Source: Thalassocella blandensis (GTDB lineage: Bacteria > Pseudomonadota > Gammaproteobacteria > Pseudomonadales > Cellvibrionaceae). From it: DNA of 64,000 bases. Below are positions 28,409 through 37,760 of this stretch, piece after piece. The notes beneath the pieces were generated by a model that saw only the letters and a list, made by a program, of their open reading frames with translations, had not been told where the DNA came from and did no database searches. Location of the stretch: assembly GCA_902141825.1 (NCBI GenBank), contig CABFPG010000004.1:1-64000 (forward strand), read 5' to 3'. Position 1 is the stretch's first letter; every line of letters starts with the position of its first letter. The translations under genes and the position numbers were made by a program.

Positions 28409-29242
28409 ATGACGACACTAAAACAACAAAAGCAAATTCATGCAATTTTGCTGGGTACGCTATCATGGACCATTGCATTGATTTTATTTTTCCCTATTTT
28501 CTGGATGGTCCTCACCAGCTTTAAAACAGAGATTGATGCATTCGCAACTCCGCCGTCCATTTTCTTTTGGCCAACTCTGGAAAACTATTTGACCATCAAT
28601 GAACGCAGCGATTATTTCCATTTCGCCTGGAACTCAGTAGTTGTGTCTTTTGGTGCAACAATCGCGGGTATGATTATCGCTATACCGGCTGCTTTTTCTA
28701 TGGCTTTTTACGAAACAAAACGAACCAAAACCACTCTGCTGTGGATGTTGTCCACCAAAATGCTGCCCCCTGTCGGTGTACTGATGCCTATATATCTTAT
28801 ATTTAAAGATTTCAGCTTGCTCGACACCAAAACAGGTTTGACCATCATATACACCCTGATAAACCTGCCCATTATGGTGTGGATGATTTACACCTATTTC
28901 AAAGAAATCCCAAAAGACATATTAGAAGCAGCACGAATTGATGGTGCCAGTGTTATGCAGGAAATCCTGCTTGTTCTGATTCCCATGACTAAAGGTGGCC
29001 TTGCCTCCACCGCGTTACTGTCACTTATATTGAGTTGGAACGAGGCATTTTGGTCATTAAACCTGACGTCTTCAGAGGCCGCGCCGCTTACTGCACTGGT
29101 TGCGTCTTACTCCAGTCCAGAAGGCTTATTCTGGGCAAAACTCTCCGCCGTATCCACATTGGCATGCGCCCCAATTTTGATTTTTGGCTGGGTCAGTCAA
29201 AAACAACTCGTGCGCGGTCTTTCCTTCGGCGCAGTTAAATAA
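28409..29242 (+). CDS. mtlG: Polyol ABC transporter, permease 2
   Basis: A 277-residue permease with six hydrophobic segments and the EAA docking loop EAARIDGASVMQEILLVLIP (about 171-190). It resembles MtlG/SmoG and MalG-type subunits. Residues TSFKTEIDAFATPPSIFFWP after the first helix are typical of the family. It starts 11 bp after mtlF with an AAGGAAAATCGAG leader and forms the membrane channel together with it. Confidence 0.92.
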   Translation: MTTLKQQKQIHAILLGTLSWTIALILFFPIFWMVLTSFKTEIDAFATPPSIFFWPTLENYLTINERSDYFHFAWNSVVVSFGATIAGMIIAIPAAFSMAFYETKRTKTTLLWMLSTKMLPPVGVLMPIYLIFKDFSLLDTKTGLTIIYTLINLPIMVWMIYTYFKEIPKDILEAARIDGASVMQEILLVLIPMTKGGLASTALLSLILSWNEAFWSLNLTSSEAAPLTALVASYSSPEGLFWAKLSAVSTLACAPILIFGWVSQKQLVRGLSFGAVK

Positions 29243-29284
29243 TAAATTCATAGCACTCATTGCATCTGAACAGAGTATAAACTT

Positions 29285-30367
29285 ATGGCCTACTTGGATA
29301 TTAAACAGTTACGCAAAGCCTATAATGAAACTGAAATCCTGAAAGGGATTGATCTGGAAATTAATGATCAGGAATTTGTCGTTTTCGTCGGTCCATCCGG
29401 CTGCGGCAAAACCACCCTGCTCCGTTCTATTGCCGGTCTGGAAGAAGTGACCAGCGGCCAAATTGTTCTAGATTCAACTGACATCACTCAACTGCCACCG
29501 GCCAAGCGTGACCTTGCCATGGTCTTCCAGAGCTATGCGCTCTACCCACATATGAGCGTAAAAGAGAATATGTCTTTCGCGCTAAAACTCGCAGGCATTG
29601 AAAAAGCGGTAATTGAGAAAAAAGTCAAAGAAACAGCGGAAATTCTAGAACTTGGCCCGCTACTGGAAAGAAAGCCGAAAGATCTTTCGGGCGGTCAAAG
29701 ACAGCGGGTTGCCATTGGACGCGCGATTGTCCGCAACCCAAAAGTCTTTTTGTTCGACGAGCCGCTTTCCAACCTGGATGCCGCCTTGCGTATTCAAATG
29801 CGCCTGGAGCTTGCCAAACTACATAAAGAGCTCAAAACCACCATGATCTACGTCACGCATGATCAGGTTGAAGCAATGACACTGGCAGATAAAGTCGTGC
29901 TATTAAATCAGGGGAAAATAGAACAGATTGGTTCACCCCTGGATCTCTATACAAAACCTGCTAATAAATTTGTTGCAGGCTTCCTCGGCATGCCACGCAT
30001 GAGCTTTCTCGATGGAAAAATCGTATCCAGCGGTACAGAAGGCATTCAAGTGCAGTTGGCAGCAGGTGAAAATGTCAGCTTGCCAACACGAGAAACCAGC
30101 CTCTCGACAGGCACACCTGTTTCTCTGGGAGTAAGACCCGAACATGTGAGCATTTCGGACGTTGCTAACGGCCATTTGCAAGCGCGTCTCGAAGTATCCG
30201 AACACTTGGGTAGCGACACTTACTACTATGTGAAAACGCCAACAAATGAAAGCATCACGATTCGTTCGGACAACCAGAACAAGGTCAATGACAACGAAGC
30301 CGTCGGCTTGCAACTCGACTTAACGCAATGTCATTTATTTGAAAAAGAAGGCAACAGAATTTACTAA
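29285..30367 (+). CDS. mtlK: Polyol ABC transporter, ATPase
   Basis: A 360-residue MalK-type ATPase that powers the polyol importer. It shows Walker A GPSGCGKTT (about 37-45), Q-loop MVFQSYALYPH, signature LSGGQRQRVAIGRA (about 134-147), Walker B VFLFDEPLSNLD and the H-loop YVTHD. A C-terminal TOBE/regulatory domain follows (about 240-360; LGVRPEHVSI). Last gene of the mtlFGK transcription unit; a terminator lies about 220 bp downstream. In Pseudomonas the binding-protein gene mtlE heads this operon. Here mtlE is 6 kb away on the other strand. Confidence 0.94.
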   Translation: MAYLDIKQLRKAYNETEILKGIDLEINDQEFVVFVGPSGCGKTTLLRSIAGLEEVTSGQIVLDSTDITQLPPAKRDLAMVFQSYALYPHMSVKENMSFALKLAGIEKAVIEKKVKETAEILELGPLLERKPKDLSGGQRQRVAIGRAIVRNPKVFLFDEPLSNLDAALRIQMRLELAKLHKELKTTMIYVTHDQVEAMTLADKVVLLNQGKIEQIGSPLDLYTKPANKFVAGFLGMPRMSFLDGKIVSSGTEGIQVQLAAGENVSLPTRETSLSTGTPVSLGVRPEHVSISDVANGHLQARLEVSEHLGSDTYYYVKTPTNESITIRSDNQNKVNDNEAVGLQLDLTQCHLFEKEGNRIY

Positions 30368-30587
30368 TTCCCTTGCAAAATGCATTACGATTTGAAGCCA
30401 TGCTAGAAAATAATCTGTTACAAGCGTTTTACCAGATGTTCTCATAAAAGCAATTTAAATCATGGCGACCAAAGCGTAACGAGATAAATTAACTGGAATA
30501 TCTTGCAAGAAATAAACGCTTTAAAACGTTTGAATTAACCAACCGCTAAACCCAAGTGCACGTACCCCTTTTGCGTGTTCTCCTCTA

Positions 30588-30628
30588 AGCAGGCTTTGAT
30601 CGCAAGCTATCAACAGCCTGCTCTTTTT
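30588..30628 (+). terminator. Strong intrinsic terminator between mtlK and mtlZ
   Basis: Stem AGCAGGCT/AGCCTGCT, extended by TTGAT/ATCAA with one bulged C, followed by CTTTTTTA. It ends the mtlFGK transcript 220 bp after its last stop, or terminates a leader transcript before the fructokinase gene. The rest of the 390-bp gap (30368-30756) shows no gene. Confidence 0.85.
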
Positions 30629-30756
30629 TATGCGGACCACTTGCAAATTTTTTTCACTCATCGCTATTGCATATATAAATATAGAACCAACAATACCCAC
30701 TCACTAATTTTACTGTCATATATAATTGAAAAATCAGGTATAAAAAGAGGCGCATT

Positions 30757-31749
30757 ATGAATCAGAATGATACACGTCCATTGTTGGCCGGAATAGAAGC
30801 CGGCGGAACAAAATTTAACTGTGTATTAGGCTATTCGCCCGAAGAGATTATTGTCCGACAAAAGATTCCCACCACAACGCCAGAAGAAACTTTTGCCAAA
30901 GTGTTTGATTTTTTTGCGGATCAGGAAAAGCAACTCGCGCCGATTGCAGCATTTGGAATCGCCAGCTTTGGGCCAATTGATTTACACCTGCACTCAGACA
31001 CCTATGGTTTTATCACCGCAACACCAAAACCTCATTGGAGTCATACCAATGTTGTAAAAGCATTTAAAGATTTTCGCAACATCCCTGTAGCATTCGACAC
31101 GGATGTCAACGGTGCTGCGCTGGGTGAACAACACTATGGTGCAGCTAAAGATATTGCGAACTTTGTCTATGTCACCGTAGGCACAGGAATAGGTGCAGGT
31201 GTGTTTTCAGATGGAAAACTGGTAAACGGTGCCCTGCACCCCGAAATTGGGCACATGCTGGTGCCCTCTCCTGAGCACATTAACGTGCAGCATAGTGCTG
31301 ACACCGTAGGACTAATAAACCCAAATCATATACCGCAATTAGCTCACGCAGAAAAGCCGTACACTATCGAACAATCTCTTTGTCCATTTCACCAAAACTG
31401 CTTAACCGCTTTTGCTGCAGGCCCAGCACTGGAATTACTCTGGCATAAACCCGCTCAGCAGCTGGCCGAAGATCATCCCGCCTGGGACTATCAGGCCTAT
31501 TATTTGGCGTTGATGTGTATGAACCTGAGTTTATTCTATGCTCCAGAGCTGATTATTCTCGGTGGTGGCGTAATGGACCAACAACAGCTCTTTGCTAAAA
31601 CGCGAAAGACTTATGACACGCTAATGGGTAACTACATGCTACCAAACAAGTCTTTAGATCAGTTTATTATTCCGCCCGGAAAACCCGGGCAATCAGGAGA
31701 GATCGGCGCATTGGTTTTAGCGCAACAGGCACTGCATACAAACACATAA
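30757..31749 (+). CDS. mtlZ: ROK-family fructokinase
   Basis: A 330-residue ROK kinase that should phosphorylate fructose made from mannitol or glucitol. The N-terminal ATP site is GIEAGGTKFNCVLG (about 12-25). The catalytic aspartate lies in FDTDVNGAALGE, and the phosphate loop is VTVGTGIGAGVFSDGKLVNG. The zinc and ROK signature appears as HPEIGHMLV, CPFHQNCLTAFAAGPALE. The C-terminal part has ELIILGGGVMDQQ. All key residues are present. The length is slightly above typical fructokinases. It lies after a terminator and probably has its own promoter. Confidence 0.92.
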   Translation: MNQNDTRPLLAGIEAGGTKFNCVLGYSPEEIIVRQKIPTTTPEETFAKVFDFFADQEKQLAPIAAFGIASFGPIDLHLHSDTYGFITATPKPHWSHTNVVKAFKDFRNIPVAFDTDVNGAALGEQHYGAAKDIANFVYVTVGTGIGAGVFSDGKLVNGALHPEIGHMLVPSPEHINVQHSADTVGLINPNHIPQLAHAEKPYTIEQSLCPFHQNCLTAFAAGPALELLWHKPAQQLAEDHPAWDYQAYYLALMCMNLSLFYAPELIILGGGVMDQQQLFAKTRKTYDTLMGNYMLPNKSLDQFIIPPGKPGQSGEIGALVLAQQALHTNT

Positions 31750-31848
31750 ATTGCGGAAGCACTTGTCACGATAAAAGCTGCCTGAAACCATTACGAAGAA
31801 AAGCTGCTATCTAAGAAAAACAAGGACAACAAAAGATTAATAAAAGGA

Positions 31849-33351
31849 TTAGTGAGAAGATAACTGTTGTAAATTTTCCACCTGCACACGATATTGTCGG
31901 TAAGCCGCCTCGTACGCTTCATGTGATGCCATATCAGGCGCTACCGACATTGCAGAATCAATATCAACATACCTTTCACACAGAGTGGCCAGGGATTGAG
32001 GATTACCCCGAAACTTTTGTTCACACCACATGGCTTGAATTGCTGCCCCGAGTGCACCGGCCTCTTTATTCGCCGGACATACCACCGAGGTATTCGTAAT
32101 ATCCGCCACCATTTGACGCCAGATCTCGCTGTTAGCACCACCACCAATTAAACGTATTTGCGCGCTTTGAATATCTGCCTGGCGAAGTAAATCCAAGCCA
32201 TAGCGCAATCCAAAAGTGGTCCCCTCCATGACTGCACGACATACATTCGCCGCATTAACATTTTGCATGGTTAAACCGCTAAGCTGACCTTGCGCTTGCG
32301 GCAGCGCGGGGACACGTTCACCACTTAAAAACGGCAACATGGTAATACCTTGTGCACCAATTTCTGAGCCCATCACCGCCGAATTAAATTGCTGCAAGTC
32401 AAAACCAAACATATCCCTGACTTTATTCACCGCAGCGGTTAAATTCATTGTGCAAATTAACGGTAGCCAGCCGTTGCTGGATGAACAAAATGAGGCAATT
32501 TCAGGTTGTAAATTTACTGGTGGTTTCGCTGAATATGCATAGACAGCTCCTGACGTTCCCAGGCTCATCGTGACAATTCCTTCAGCAATATTCCCTGTTC
32601 CGATAGCGGCCATCATGTTATCGCCACCACCACTGGCAACAATAACATCTGGGTTTATATTCAAGCTTGCCGCTACCTCTGGCGATATTTTTGCTACCGA
32701 CTCATCAGCCTGGATAACGGGCGGCAATGCGCGAAGCAGATGCTGCTTGCCACCATCGATGTAGTGCAACACATCTTCCACCCACTCACGGCTTTGCGAA
32801 TTAAAATACCCCGTACCAGAGGCATCGCCAAACTCAGTAACGATTTCTTGGGTTAAATAAAAATTGAGGTAGTCATGTGGTAATAATACGTGGGCAATTT
32901 TGTCGAAATTATCGGGCTCATGTTGCTTTAACCACAACAATTTGGACGCGGTGTAACCGGTTGCCAACACCAGACCCAGCTTATCAAGAGAACCTTTTTC
33001 ACCACCCAGGTAATGCAACAGCTCTTCATTTTGTGGCGCAGTGGCTGTGTCACACCAAAGTTTGGCTGGCCGTATGACTTGCTGATGCTTATCTAACACA
33101 ACTAAACCGTGCTGCTGCCCAGACACCGACATAGCTTTAATCGCCCTGCTATCTACGCCAGATTCATCAATCGCCATTTTAAAGCTACGATGAAACGCCT
33201 CAATCCAACTGGCCGGGTGCTGCTCACGCTTTCCCTGCGCATCGCTGTCCATGGAATGCGGTGCATATCCCTGCGCTACAATCGCAGCCGAATCTGCATC
33301 CAATATAATGACTTTTGTACCTTGTGTACCACAATCAACACCTAAATACAT
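31849..33351 (-). CDS. mtlY: Xylulokinase (FGGY family)
   Basis: A 500-residue sugar kinase from ATG 33351 (MYLGVDCGTQGTKVIILDAD); an in-frame GTG five codons earlier is possible. N-terminal domain FGGY-I carries the ATP/sugar motifs GVDCGTQGTKV and SVSGQQHGLVVLD. The C-terminal domain carries MSLGTSGAVYAYSAKP, LPFLSGERVP and LIGGGANSEIWRQMVADI. It phosphorylates D-xylulose, which the neighbouring dehydrogenase forms from D-arabitol. It lies 74 bp downstream of mtlD on the same strand, as in the Pseudomonas mtlDY order. Confidence 0.93.
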   Translation of the reverse strand: MYLGVDCGTQGTKVIILDADSAAIVAQGYAPHSMDSDAQGKREQHPASWIEAFHRSFKMAIDESGVDSRAIKAMSVSGQQHGLVVLDKHQQVIRPAKLWCDTATAPQNEELLHYLGGEKGSLDKLGLVLATGYTASKLLWLKQHEPDNFDKIAHVLLPHDYLNFYLTQEIVTEFGDASGTGYFNSQSREWVEDVLHYIDGGKQHLLRALPPVIQADESVAKISPEVAASLNINPDVIVASGGGDNMMAAIGTGNIAEGIVTMSLGTSGAVYAYSAKPPVNLQPEIASFCSSSNGWLPLICTMNLTAAVNKVRDMFGFDLQQFNSAVMGSEIGAQGITMLPFLSGERVPALPQAQGQLSGLTMQNVNAANVCRAVMEGTTFGLRYGLDLLRQADIQSAQIRLIGGGANSEIWRQMVADITNTSVVCPANKEAGALGAAIQAMWCEQKFRGNPQSLATLCERYVDIDSAMSVAPDMASHEAYEAAYRQYRVQVENLQQLSSH

Positions 33352-33440
33352 ACATCTACATTCCACGGGGTTAACACTATTGTACTGACAGCATCGAACT
33401 TGCTAAATCGCTCCAATCGAGAAGCGTTAGATGCAAAATA

Positions 33441-34922
33441 CTAAACCTTTTTGTTCAATACAGATTGGATCGTCTTTGTAACGCCAATAGTTCTCAAGTT
33501 GTGTAACTGCCGATTGAAACTGTCGACAAACGCCTGTGATTGAGGGATATCACTGCCAAATATTTCATAAAACCCGAGAAATTCTTCGGTGATATCACCA
33601 CTTTTTCGGCAAACGCTTTGCAGCTTATCCAGACGCGGGTCCAATATATTGTATAGCGCCCCAGATTCATCTACACCTCTAAGATAATGACACCAGGCGG
33701 CGACAATTAAACTGACACGATCTAAGGATTGTTCGTCACGAATCAGGCCTTTTAAAGTGGGAAAAATAAATTTCGGGAACTTGGAAGACCCGTCAGAACA
33801 GATACGAGTCAGTTGATCACAAATTTCAGTATTCGAAAAGCGCTCAATTAAAGTGTCTTTATATTCGTCGAAATCAATACCAGGAGCCGGCTTCAGTAAT
33901 GGCGTGACATCCTTATCCATAAACTCTCGAACAAAAAGTCTTATATTTTCATCTTCCATGGTTTGGTGCGCATACTGATATCCCAACAACGTCCCCAAAT
34001 AGGTTAACGCAAGATGGCTGCCATTAAGCAAACCAATTTTCATCGTCTCGTAAGGCGTTACGTCATCGGTAAATTGAACCCCAACGTTTTCCCACGCGGG
34101 CCTTCCATTACAAAACTTATCTTCAACGACCCACTGAATAAATGGTTCGCAGACTACCGGCCACTCGTCTTCTACGTCGAATTTATCAGCTAATTGCTGA
34201 CGATGCTCTGCTGAAGTCACAGGCGTAATTCGATCGACCATGGCGTTAGGGAACGTCACATGCGTTTCGATCCACTGTTTTAAATCAGGGTCTTGCAGGG
34301 ATGTGAATGACAACAGCGCATTTTTGGCCACTTCCCCGTTGTGCGGTAAATTATCACACGACATTACCGTAAATGGAGCAACACCATTCTCTTTGCGGCG
34401 GCGCAGCGCTTCTGCGATTACACCAAACACCGTCATCGGTCTATCAGGAAAATTGACATCATGCAGTATCTCTGGATGTTCAGAAAGAAATTTTCCCGTA
34501 CTGTCATCCGTAAAATATCCACCTTCGGTAATCGTCAACGATACAATTCGAATCTGTTCCGAAGCCATGGTGGTGAGCAGACGCTGTAATTCCGTTTCTG
34601 CCAGGATAAAGTCTTTGATTGCGCCGACCACAACCACTTCTTTATCATCCGAATCCGCTAATTCATACAAGGTATACAAATAATCCTGTTGAGCCAGAGC
34701 GCTCTTAACCTTCTTATCTTCAGGTCTTAGCCCCGCGCCGCAAAATCCCCAGTCAAACGCTTCATTTTGCTGCATTAGTTTATCGGTGTAATATGCCTGA
34801 TGGGCTCGGTGGAATGCGCCCACACCAATATGTACGATACCGGGGGTCACCGATGATCGATCGTATGCAGGGCGTTTTACGACAGGGTTTATCTGATCCA
34901 GGTTTTTATTATTTAATTTCAT
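33441..34922 (-). CDS. mtlD: Mannitol 2-dehydrogenase (polyol-specific long-chain dehydrogenase)
   Basis: A 493-residue NAD-dependent enzyme that oxidises mannitol (also arabitol and glucitol in homologues) to the 2-keto sugar. ATG 34922 (MKLNNKNLDQINPVV) matches the usual family start. An earlier in-frame codon at 34946 is possible. The Rossmann part has GIVHIGVGAFHRAHQAYYTD. The polyol-dehydrogenase signature region is FPNAMVDRITPVTSAEH, and the catalytic lysine region is KIGLLNGSHLALTYLG. No missing residues were noted. A direct-repeat element 70-100 bp upstream may bind the AraC-type regulators. Confidence 0.95.
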   Translation of the reverse strand: MKLNNKNLDQINPVVKRPAYDRSSVTPGIVHIGVGAFHRAHQAYYTDKLMQQNEAFDWGFCGAGLRPEDKKVKSALAQQDYLYTLYELADSDDKEVVVVGAIKDFILAETELQRLLTTMASEQIRIVSLTITEGGYFTDDSTGKFLSEHPEILHDVNFPDRPMTVFGVIAEALRRRKENGVAPFTVMSCDNLPHNGEVAKNALLSFTSLQDPDLKQWIETHVTFPNAMVDRITPVTSAEHRQQLADKFDVEDEWPVVCEPFIQWVVEDKFCNGRPAWENVGVQFTDDVTPYETMKIGLLNGSHLALTYLGTLLGYQYAHQTMEDENIRLFVREFMDKDVTPLLKPAPGIDFDEYKDTLIERFSNTEICDQLTRICSDGSSKFPKFIFPTLKGLIRDEQSLDRVSLIVAAWCHYLRGVDESGALYNILDPRLDKLQSVCRKSGDITEEFLGFYEIFGSDIPQSQAFVDSFNRQLHNLRTIGVTKTIQSVLNKKV

Positions 34923-34991
34923 AGAATTCACTGCGATAAATATCATTTGTCATGTCATTAAACAATTCCGTCCTATAAGCCGCAAATCCCA

Positions 34992-35022
34992 GTTGGCACT
35001 ATAACTGATACATTTTTGCACT
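34992..35022 (+). promoter_or_regulatory. Direct-repeat operator candidate upstream of mtlD
   Basis: GTTGGCAC (34992-34999) and TTTGCAC (35015-35021) form a direct repeat with 22 bp between the GCAC cores, about two helical turns, as expected for an AraC-family activator. GTTGGCAC recurs upstream of mtlE at 37711-37718. The element lies 70-100 bp before the mtlD start. The remaining sequence between mtlD and the regulator gene (34923-35226) shows no gene. Confidence 0.5.
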
Positions 35023-35226
35023 CCAATCAAACCAAGCGGATAATCTGTTGTCGAAGCTGATACTCGCTATCGTTATAACGGCAATGGCACTGGAAGCCCT
35101 GTAAAAATCAGCAAAAACTGCGATAATTTAACATGACAAAACAATGATTTTTCGCGATTATTTCGCTATCGTTTTGCCTCTGCAACCAACATAACTTACT
35201 CAATAATTCGAATAAATGTGAATCTT

Positions 35227-36135
35227 ATGTCTTGCGAATCTACAGTACTGCAAAAGCCTTCATATGAGCTTATTAACCCACAGGAAGCCAGCTCTGTCCT
35301 GTACCGGGAACACGGCTTCCCGCACCCTCTTGTGCGCTGGCACTACCACAAAGAATATGAACTGCATTTAATTACTCACAGCTCGGGCAAAATATTTGTT
35401 GGAGACTATATAGGCAATTTTCATCCGAACCATTTAGTGCTAACCGGGCCCAACCTCCCACACAACTGGATCACACAATCCGAAAACAATGAATTTTTTC
35501 CCAAACGAGACAAAGTCGTTACTTTTACGGATGAGCTTGTCCAATCGGCTCGCGCCATTTTTCCTGAATTTCAGGAATTAGATGGCCTGCTTCACCGTTC
35601 TTGCTTCGGCATAGAATTTCTTCAGCGGGAAATGATCGATGAAGTGCACTCGCTAATTGATGAAATCGCCAGCTCCAAGGGCATGCTGAATCTGGCAACC
35701 TTCATCAAGATAATGAGCATTTTGGCTAACAACAAAGAGTACAAGTTACTCTCAAGCAGTCAATATTCCATTGTTGAAAATGAAAAACAGCAAACCCAGG
35801 TGGACCGGGCGGTAAACTTTATTGTTGATAACTATCAGCAACAGATCACCCAGGAAGATGTAGCGGATCACCTGTCCATGACGCCCACCTACTTCTCGCG
35901 TTTTTTTCGTCGCGCGACTGGTCGTCGCTTCGTAGAATTTATCAACAGCCTACGTATCGCTCGTGCATGCGACCTGATCAGCCATAGCGATGAACAAATC
36001 ACGAACATTTGCTTTAATGTAGGTTTTAACAATATCGCCAACTTCAATCGCCATTTCTTTACCATTAAAGGCATGACGCCAACAGACTATCGCAAATCCG
36101 TACACGTTCCACAAACACCTGAACCATCACTCTAG
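35227..36135 (+). CDS. AraC-family regulator of polyol use, MtlR-like (copy 2)
   Basis: A 302-residue paralogue of the regulator at 25948. It shares the cupin sensor (LVRWHYHKEYELHLI, VGDYIGNFHPNHLVLTGPNL, PHNW) and the AraC domain (ITQEDVADHLSMTPTYFSRF, TNICFNVGFNNIANFNRHFF). ATG 35227 gives 302 residues, close to Pseudomonas MtlR; an in-frame GTG at 35218 is possible, and neither has a clear ribosome site. It is divergent from mtlD-mtlY and convergent with mtlE, so it is well placed to control both. Two regulators may recognise different polyols or different promoters. Confidence 0.87.
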   Translation: MSCESTVLQKPSYELINPQEASSVLYREHGFPHPLVRWHYHKEYELHLITHSSGKIFVGDYIGNFHPNHLVLTGPNLPHNWITQSENNEFFPKRDKVVTFTDELVQSARAIFPEFQELDGLLHRSCFGIEFLQREMIDEVHSLIDEIASSKGMLNLATFIKIMSILANNKEYKLLSSSQYSIVENEKQQTQVDRAVNFIVDNYQQQITQEDVADHLSMTPTYFSRFFRRATGRRFVEFINSLRIARACDLISHSDEQITNICFNVGFNNIANFNRHFFTIKGMTPTDYRKSVHVPQTPEPSL

Positions 36136-36211
36136 CACGTGGAGTCTGAACCAGAAGCTTCCTAACGCCTAATTGGTAACACAAAAAATTAGCGTGAAAG
36201 CAAAAAATAAA

Positions 36212-36242
36212 AAAGCGGAGAAGCACACAGCCTCTCCGCTTT
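36212..36242. terminator. Bidirectional terminator, regulator/mtlE
   Basis: A 10-bp perfect stem (AAAGCGGAGA and TCTCCGCTTT, 11-nt loop), flanked by an A-run on the left and CATTTATTTTT on the right, between convergent genes. It can act in both directions. Confidence 0.85.
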
Positions 36243-36273
36243 CATTTATTTTTCGACTAAACAAACAAAGCAG

Positions 36274-37608
36274 CTATTTATAATATCGTGCACGCTTCAT
36301 TTCACGCTTAGTAACACTTTGCGCACGCGTTAAAGCATCTTCAGTTGACATCGATCCCGCTAATGCCCCTGAAAATAATTTGCCTACTTGCGTCGCAATT
36401 GATTGGAATTCCGGAATTGCGACAAACTGCGTGCCTTGATAAGGAACAGGTTTTACAGTTGGCTTGTAATTACTGGCTCGCTGCATCGCTTCCAAAGTGG
36501 TTGCCGCAAATGGCGCCGCTTCTAAATACGCTTTGTTTTTATAGGTTGACTCTCGAACACCGGGGGGCACGTTGGCAATACCACTGGTTTTAGCAACGAG
36601 ATTGGCATACTCTTTTGAAGTTGCCCACAAGATGAAGGTTTTAGCGGCCTCTTTAGCATCCGAGCTTTTTGGAATAGCCAAGGCCCAGGACCACAACCAG
36701 CCGGCGACGTCCTGCTTCGCTTGATAAGGCGACAAGGCAAAACCGACATGCTGAGAGACTTTGCTTTGTGATTCATCCATCAAAAATGAACCTGCTACTG
36801 TGGCATCAATCCACATACCGCATTTGCCGCTGTTAAACAGTGCCAGGTTTTCATTAAACCCATTGGATGATGCGCCCGGAGGCCCATATTTCCCTAGCAA
36901 TTCAACGTAAAATTTAATTGCTTCAGTCCACTCCTTGCCGCTGAATTCGGGCATCCATTTTTCGTCAAACCAGCGAGCACCAAAATCATTTGCCATGGTC
37001 GTAATCAGCGCCATGTTTTCACCCCATCCAGCCTTCCCTCGCAAGCAAATGCCATAGACATTCTCCTCGGGCTTATGAATAGTTTTGGCGAATGTCATGA
37101 TATCCTGCCAGCTGGGCAACTTCGGCATGGTGAGTTTGTTCTGCTCAAACAAATCTTTGCGATAGTAGGTCATTGAACTTTCTGCGTAAAAAGGCAAGGC
37201 AAAGAGCGAATCGTCCACCGATAAGCCTTTTGTCACAGCAGGGAAAATATCATCTTTATCGTAATCCGCCGGCAATTGTTTAAATGGCTCCAGCCAGCCA
37301 CGCTTGCCCCAGATTGGAGTTTCGTATAACCCAATCGTCATCACATCAAATTGTCCACCATCGGTGGCAATATCGGTGGTTAATCGCTGACGAAGAATAT
37401 TTTCTTCCAGCACCACCCAGCTCAACTTGATATCTGGATATTGCTTTTCAAACTCCCCGGACAAACTTTGCATGCGGATCATGTCGTTGTTGTTGACAGT
37501 ACCGATAGTTAACGTTGTGGCTGCGTGAGAAGCGATAGTGCCGCAAGTGAAAGTTCCGCAGCAAAGTGCCGCTGCGACAAATTTGGTAAATAATTTCATT
37601 TTCTTCAT
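36274..37608 (-). CDS. mtlE: Polyol ABC transporter, periplasmic binding protein
   Basis: A 444-residue type-1 extracellular solute-binding protein with a signal peptide (about 1-30, ending SHA-ATT). Family features are visible: FEKQYPDIKLSWVVLEENIL, QFDVMTIGLYETPIWGKRGW and WLWSWALAIPKSSDAKEAAK. It is equivalent to MtlE/SmoE and should feed the MtlFGK importer encoded 7-9 kb away. Its separation from the transporter genes and its own upstream repeat elements suggest independent control and a higher dosage. Confidence 0.93.
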   Translation of the reverse strand: MKKMKLFTKFVAAALCCGTFTCGTIASHAATTLTIGTVNNNDMIRMQSLSGEFEKQYPDIKLSWVVLEENILRQRLTTDIATDGGQFDVMTIGLYETPIWGKRGWLEPFKQLPADYDKDDIFPAVTKGLSVDDSLFALPFYAESSMTYYRKDLFEQNKLTMPKLPSWQDIMTFAKTIHKPEENVYGICLRGKAGWGENMALITTMANDFGARWFDEKWMPEFSGKEWTEAIKFYVELLGKYGPPGASSNGFNENLALFNSGKCGMWIDATVAGSFLMDESQSKVSQHVGFALSPYQAKQDVAGWLWSWALAIPKSSDAKEAAKTFILWATSKEYANLVAKTSGIANVPPGVRESTYKNKAYLEAAPFAATTLEAMQRASNYKPTVKPVPYQGTQFVAIPEFQSIATQVGKLFSGALAGSMSTEDALTRAQSVTKREMKRARYYK

Positions 37609-37711
37609 CCTCTACATTATTCTTATATGAGAATTTTCATCAAACAGGATTCGTCTAGATCCTCAATTAGACAGGTCTTCTATTAGACAGATAGCACGAA
37701 GTTGGCACAAA

Positions 37712-37760
37712 TATAAAACCACTGCACGACTTATACTTTTTTACGATTTTTGGCACAAAT
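37712..37760 (+). promoter_or_regulatory. Three GCAC direct repeats upstream of mtlE
   Basis: TTGGCACAAAT occurs twice, at 37712-37722 and 37750-37760. A third GCAC core lies exactly midway (37734). Cores are 19 bp apart. The element is 104-152 bp before the mtlE start and shares GTTGGCAC with the mtlD element. A second direct repeat, ATTAGACAG, lies closer to the gene (about 37666-37690). Confidence 0.5.
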
